Positions 61,845 through 64,000 of a stretch of DNA of 64,000 bases are shown here, piece by piece (within the stretch, counting starts at the first letter, position 1; every line of letters starts with the position of its first letter). The DNA is from G942493375 sp942493375 (GTDB taxonomy: Bacteria; Armatimonadota; UBA5829). Location: assembly GCA_942493375.1 (NCBI GenBank), contig OW818698.1, positions 6,324,001 through 6,388,000 on the forward strand. The letters run 5' to 3'. The notes under the pieces were generated by a model. That model made no database searches. It was not told the origin of the DNA and was given only the letters and a program-made list of their open reading frames with translations. Made by a program: the position numbers and the translations under genes.

Positions 61845-61927
61845 TTTGATAGTATTACTTACGTTATTGCCTAAAGAATGAGGCTATTTCGTCCGATTAT
61901 CCAATAGTAAGATTGGAGAAATAGTCA

Positions 61928-62524
61928 ATGGCCTTTACGTACTTCTTTAGAGATATGGTTACTTTTAATGCAGTATCTGAATATGCTTTTCCGGTGCTTA
62001 GTTCCAAAAGGGAGCATAAGATATGGGACGCCGGCTGTGCTAATGGTTCTGAGCCTTATACGCTTGCGATGATCCTCAGAGAGAGTATGGGACAGTTTGC
62101 ATTTCGCAATGTAAAAATACTTGGGACTGATTTGAATGGACGGTTTGCGGAGGTTATCGAGGCTGGTGAATACTCGGATGAGGAGACCAAACGCATACCG
62201 AAAGATATCTTCGATACATATTTTACTCCAGCTGAGAAACCCGGCAACTTTGTCCTGGATGCATCTATCCGCAGGTCTGTTACATTCAAGCAGCATGACC
62301 TTACATCACTTCAGCCGGTAGGGGATGGTTTTGGATTAATTGTCTGCAAAAATGTCCTGCTTCACATTTCACCAGAAGAGAGGATAGAGGTTCTAAAGCT
62401 GTTTCACAAGAGCCTTGCTGATGGTGGGTTTTTAGCAGTTGAGCAGACCCAAAAAATGCCGGATCAGGCCCTTCCATGGTTTAGACCGGTAAGTCCGGCT
62501 GCTCCAGTGTTTCAGAAGATATAG
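61928..62524 (+). CDS. CheR-type SAM methyltransferase domain protein
   Basis: 198 aa, ATG behind GGAGA. It matches the catalytic domain of CheR: AYFFRD-like TYFFRDMVTFN, the SAM-binding WDAGCANGSEPYTLAM, ILGTDLN, and the FGLIVCKNVLLHISPEERIEVLKLFH segment. The N-terminal helical domain of true CheR is absent, and no chemoreceptor, CheB or CheA is nearby, so chemotaxis is not supported. Substrate unknown. Confidence 0.8.
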   Translation: MAFTYFFRDMVTFNAVSEYAFPVLSSKREHKIWDAGCANGSEPYTLAMILRESMGQFAFRNVKILGTDLNGRFAEVIEAGEYSDEETKRIPKDIFDTYFTPAEKPGNFVLDASIRRSVTFKQHDLTSLQPVGDGFGLIVCKNVLLHISPEERIEVLKLFHKSLADGGFLAVEQTQKMPDQALPWFRPVSPAAPVFQKI

Positions 62525-62537
62525 ACTTTGTAATAAT

Positions 62538-62592
62538 GACCTGACTGATTCCGATCAAATGAACGGAATTAGTCAGGTCGTTTCTTTGTTGT
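62538..62592. terminator. Bidirectional terminator
   Basis: A 16-bp stem (62538-62553 with 62564-62579, one G-U) with a 10-base loop and GTTTCTTTGTT on the + side, between the convergent methyltransferase and MFS genes. Confidence 0.85.
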
Positions 62593-62603
62593 TCCAAACA
62601 TGT

Positions 62604-63644
62604 CTATATTGTTTTGGCGTTTTGCAATGCGTTGCGCTTTTCAGTCCACAGTTTGATGAATATCCCTACTCCTATGATACTTATCGCAGGACACACCCAC
62701 AGGGCCAGTCTCAGGCCTATCAAGTCAGATGACATTCCAATAATTGCAGGGAATATCACTGCCCCCATAGATCCCGAAGCTACAATGACTCCGAATATAA
62801 ATCCTGTCTGAGTTTTGAACCTGGAACCAGCTACACTGAGGATTGTTGGAAAACACGGTCCGTATGCAATACCTGCGGCCAAAACAAGGACTGCAGCAGG
62901 CATTTGAGCGTGCATCAGTAAAGCAACTCCTATAAATATTGCTCCGGACAAGAACGCCCATATGACTATGGCTTCATTAGACAGATATTTGGAAGATATT
63001 CCGGTTATGCCCCTGCCTATTGCTATTCCAGCCCAGAACAGTGAAACCATTTGCGCGGAGTATTTGGCGCTTGCCTGTATACTGTCTTTGAAAAATTTAG
63101 CAATCCAGAATGCAAATCCGCACTCAGCACCAACATAGATCATCAGTCCTATGGAGAGGGCAGCCAACAGCGGGAGTCTCTCGATGCTTCGGATAGGGAC
63201 ACGCTCTGCATGTGAAATGAGCAAGTGTGATTCGTCGATACGCCTGGAAGCTACCGCAGCGAGTACGAATGCCAATGCACATACTATAGATGCTCCTGCA
63301 TAAGCCCATCTCCATAGCACATGGTGTCCTATCAGTATCGATACCGCTACGGGAGTGCCAACTGCACCTACACAGAATACGATTTGCGCAATATTCATTG
63401 CCATAGTTCTGTTTTTCTCGGAAGTATTATCTGACACAACGGCCATTGCCATACCTTCAGAAAAACCACCACCAATTCCTGTTAACAAAGAGGCGAAGAA
63501 TGTCCATGTAAACGATGGCGCAATGAAAAACAAGGCAGCTCCCAGGCTCATCAGCAATGTGCCAATAGCGAGTATCAGGATTTTGCCATGTTTGTCTGCG
63601 ATGCGGCCACCTGCAATGCAAGCAACAAAAAAACCAACCATCAT
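62604..63644 (-). CDS. Major facilitator superfamily transporter (N-terminus not in frame with a start)
   Basis: 346 aa from the first in-frame ATG (63644), with about ten hydrophobic segments. The MFS loop GGRIADKHGKILIL near residue 13 is the A-motif, which normally follows TM2, so this ATG is too late. The frame stays open upstream to 63842 and encodes a plausible TM1 (APLAIATAFAALLTYAVVFTV, about 63716-63778), but contains no ATG, GTG or TTG. Substrate is not predictable; the neighbouring glycosidases would suit a sugar or oligosaccharide. See the frameshift entry. Confidence 0.8.
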   Translation of the reverse strand: MMVGFFVACIAGGRIADKHGKILILAIGTLLMSLGAALFFIAPSFTWTFFASLLTGIGGGFSEGMAMAVVSDNTSEKNRTMAMNIAQIVFCVGAVGTPVAVSILIGHHVLWRWAYAGASIVCALAFVLAAVASRRIDESHLLISHAERVPIRSIERLPLLAALSIGLMIYVGAECGFAFWIAKFFKDSIQASAKYSAQMVSLFWAGIAIGRGITGISSKYLSNEAIVIWAFLSGAIFIGVALLMHAQMPAAVLVLAAGIAYGPCFPTILSVAGSRFKTQTGFIFGVIVASGSMGAVIFPAIIGMSSDLIGLRLALWVCPAISIIGVGIFIKLWTEKRNALQNAKTI

Positions 63645-63825
63645 AATTCCAGTCAGATAAGAGAGTTGAGTGCCGGAGGCATGGAATTGAGTCCTTATCT
63701 GGTTTATCGATGCTGGAGTTACTGTGAAAACTACTGCATATGTTAGGAGAGCGGCAAATGCTGTGGCTATTGCAAGAGGCGCTGAATTTTTTGGATTGAT
63801 GCTTGAAGTTATGATGTGGTTCCAC
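63645..63825 (-). pseudogene. Out-of-frame 5' part of the MFS gene
   Basis: A GTG at 63825 preceded by GAAAGG starts a frame encoding VEPHHNFKHQSKK up to a run of six A residues (minus strand, 63787-63792). Removing one A would join this start to the TM1-coding frame of the transporter. It is either a real frameshift, a sequencing indel, or initiation at a rare codon such as ATT at 63839. Confidence 0.5.
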
Positions 63826-63919
63826 CTTTCGGAATCAATATTTTACTATTTCAGAGTTACTCAAAAAGGGGATAAAATCCTTCAGAATCAGCTATTTGCA
63901 GTAAAAGACGCATTTCTCG

Positions 63920-63948
63920 TTGACTTACTGTCAATTATGGTGTAAGAT
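63920..63948 (+). promoter_or_regulatory. Promoter reading out of the window
   Basis: TTGACT (63920-63925), a 17-base spacer and TAAGAT (63943-63948) point rightward to an unseen gene. Confidence 0.5.
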
Positions 63949-64000
63949 TTCGATATCTGGGAACAGGGACGAACAGTTTGCCGCAGAGGTTGGCGTCTAC

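Noticed and set aside
1..64000. CRISPR arrays, prophage genes, intact insertion sequences
   Set aside because: I saw no regularly spaced repeats, cas genes, phage structural genes or transposase ORFs.

Overview
The window looks like a chromosomal segment of a free-living, probably anaerobic bacterium of moderate G+C content. The first 25 kb is the str–S10–spc–alpha ribosomal super-operon in canonical bacterial order. Zinc-type S14, S4, L36 and a Cys4 adenylate kinase lid are present. Later genes encode HydF ([FeFe]-hydrogenase maturation), a glycyl radical enzyme and a DUF2284 protein, all typical of anaerobes. Several large glycosidases without signal peptides and secreted proteins with a copper-amine-oxidase-like 'stalk' domain would fit Armatimonadota or another deep Terrabacteria-like lineage. 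That placement is inference; no 16S gene is present to settle it.

Layout. (1) 1–5 kb: a consensus sigma-70 promoter and leader, then rpsL, rpsG, fusA, tuf. (2) 4.9–11.7 kb: rpsJ to rplE. (3) 11.7–13.8 kb: a divergent EF-G paralogue inserted between rplE and rpsN. (4) 13.8–25 kb: rpsN, rpsH, rplF, rplR, rpsE, rpmD, rplO, secY, adk, map, infA, rpmJ (too short for most ORF scans), rpsM, rpsK, rpsD, rpoA, rplQ, truA, rplM, rpsI. (5) 25–45 kb: accessory genes. These are a DUF2284 protein, a GH106-like glycosidase, a secreted transglutaminase-like protein with a coupled stalk-domain partner, an AAC(3)-family acetyltransferase, an HNH endonuclease, a carboxypeptidase Taq, tRNA-Leu, an unclassified glycosidase-like protein flanked by two copies of an 80-bp palindromic element, an alpha-L-fucosidase, a beta-propeller glycosidase-like protein, a YHS protein, and aspA–hydF plus a small ORF. 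(6) 45–52 kb: a tRNA cluster (Lys, Leu, Gly) behind tandem consensus promoters, then tig, clpP, clpX, lon. (7) 52–64 kb: an orphan glycyl radical enzyme, tRNA-Lys, a 1112-residue surface protein made of Ig-like repeats, a 1298-residue GH2 enzyme, a CheR-like methyltransferase and an MFS transporter whose N-terminus seems out of frame.

The ribosomal genes are tightly packed (many ATGA/TAATG overlaps), with non-AUG starts unusually common. The glycosidases lack export signals, so they probably act on imported oligosaccharides, and the MFS transporter may belong to the same economy. The proteostasis block (trigger factor, ClpXP, Lon) is a common bacterial arrangement. The most interesting items are the EF-G paralogue inside the spc operon, the three dispersed 80-bp hairpin elements with a compensatory stem change, the secreted transglutaminase-like/stalk pair with a G8 tract at its start, and the orphan glycyl radical enzyme.
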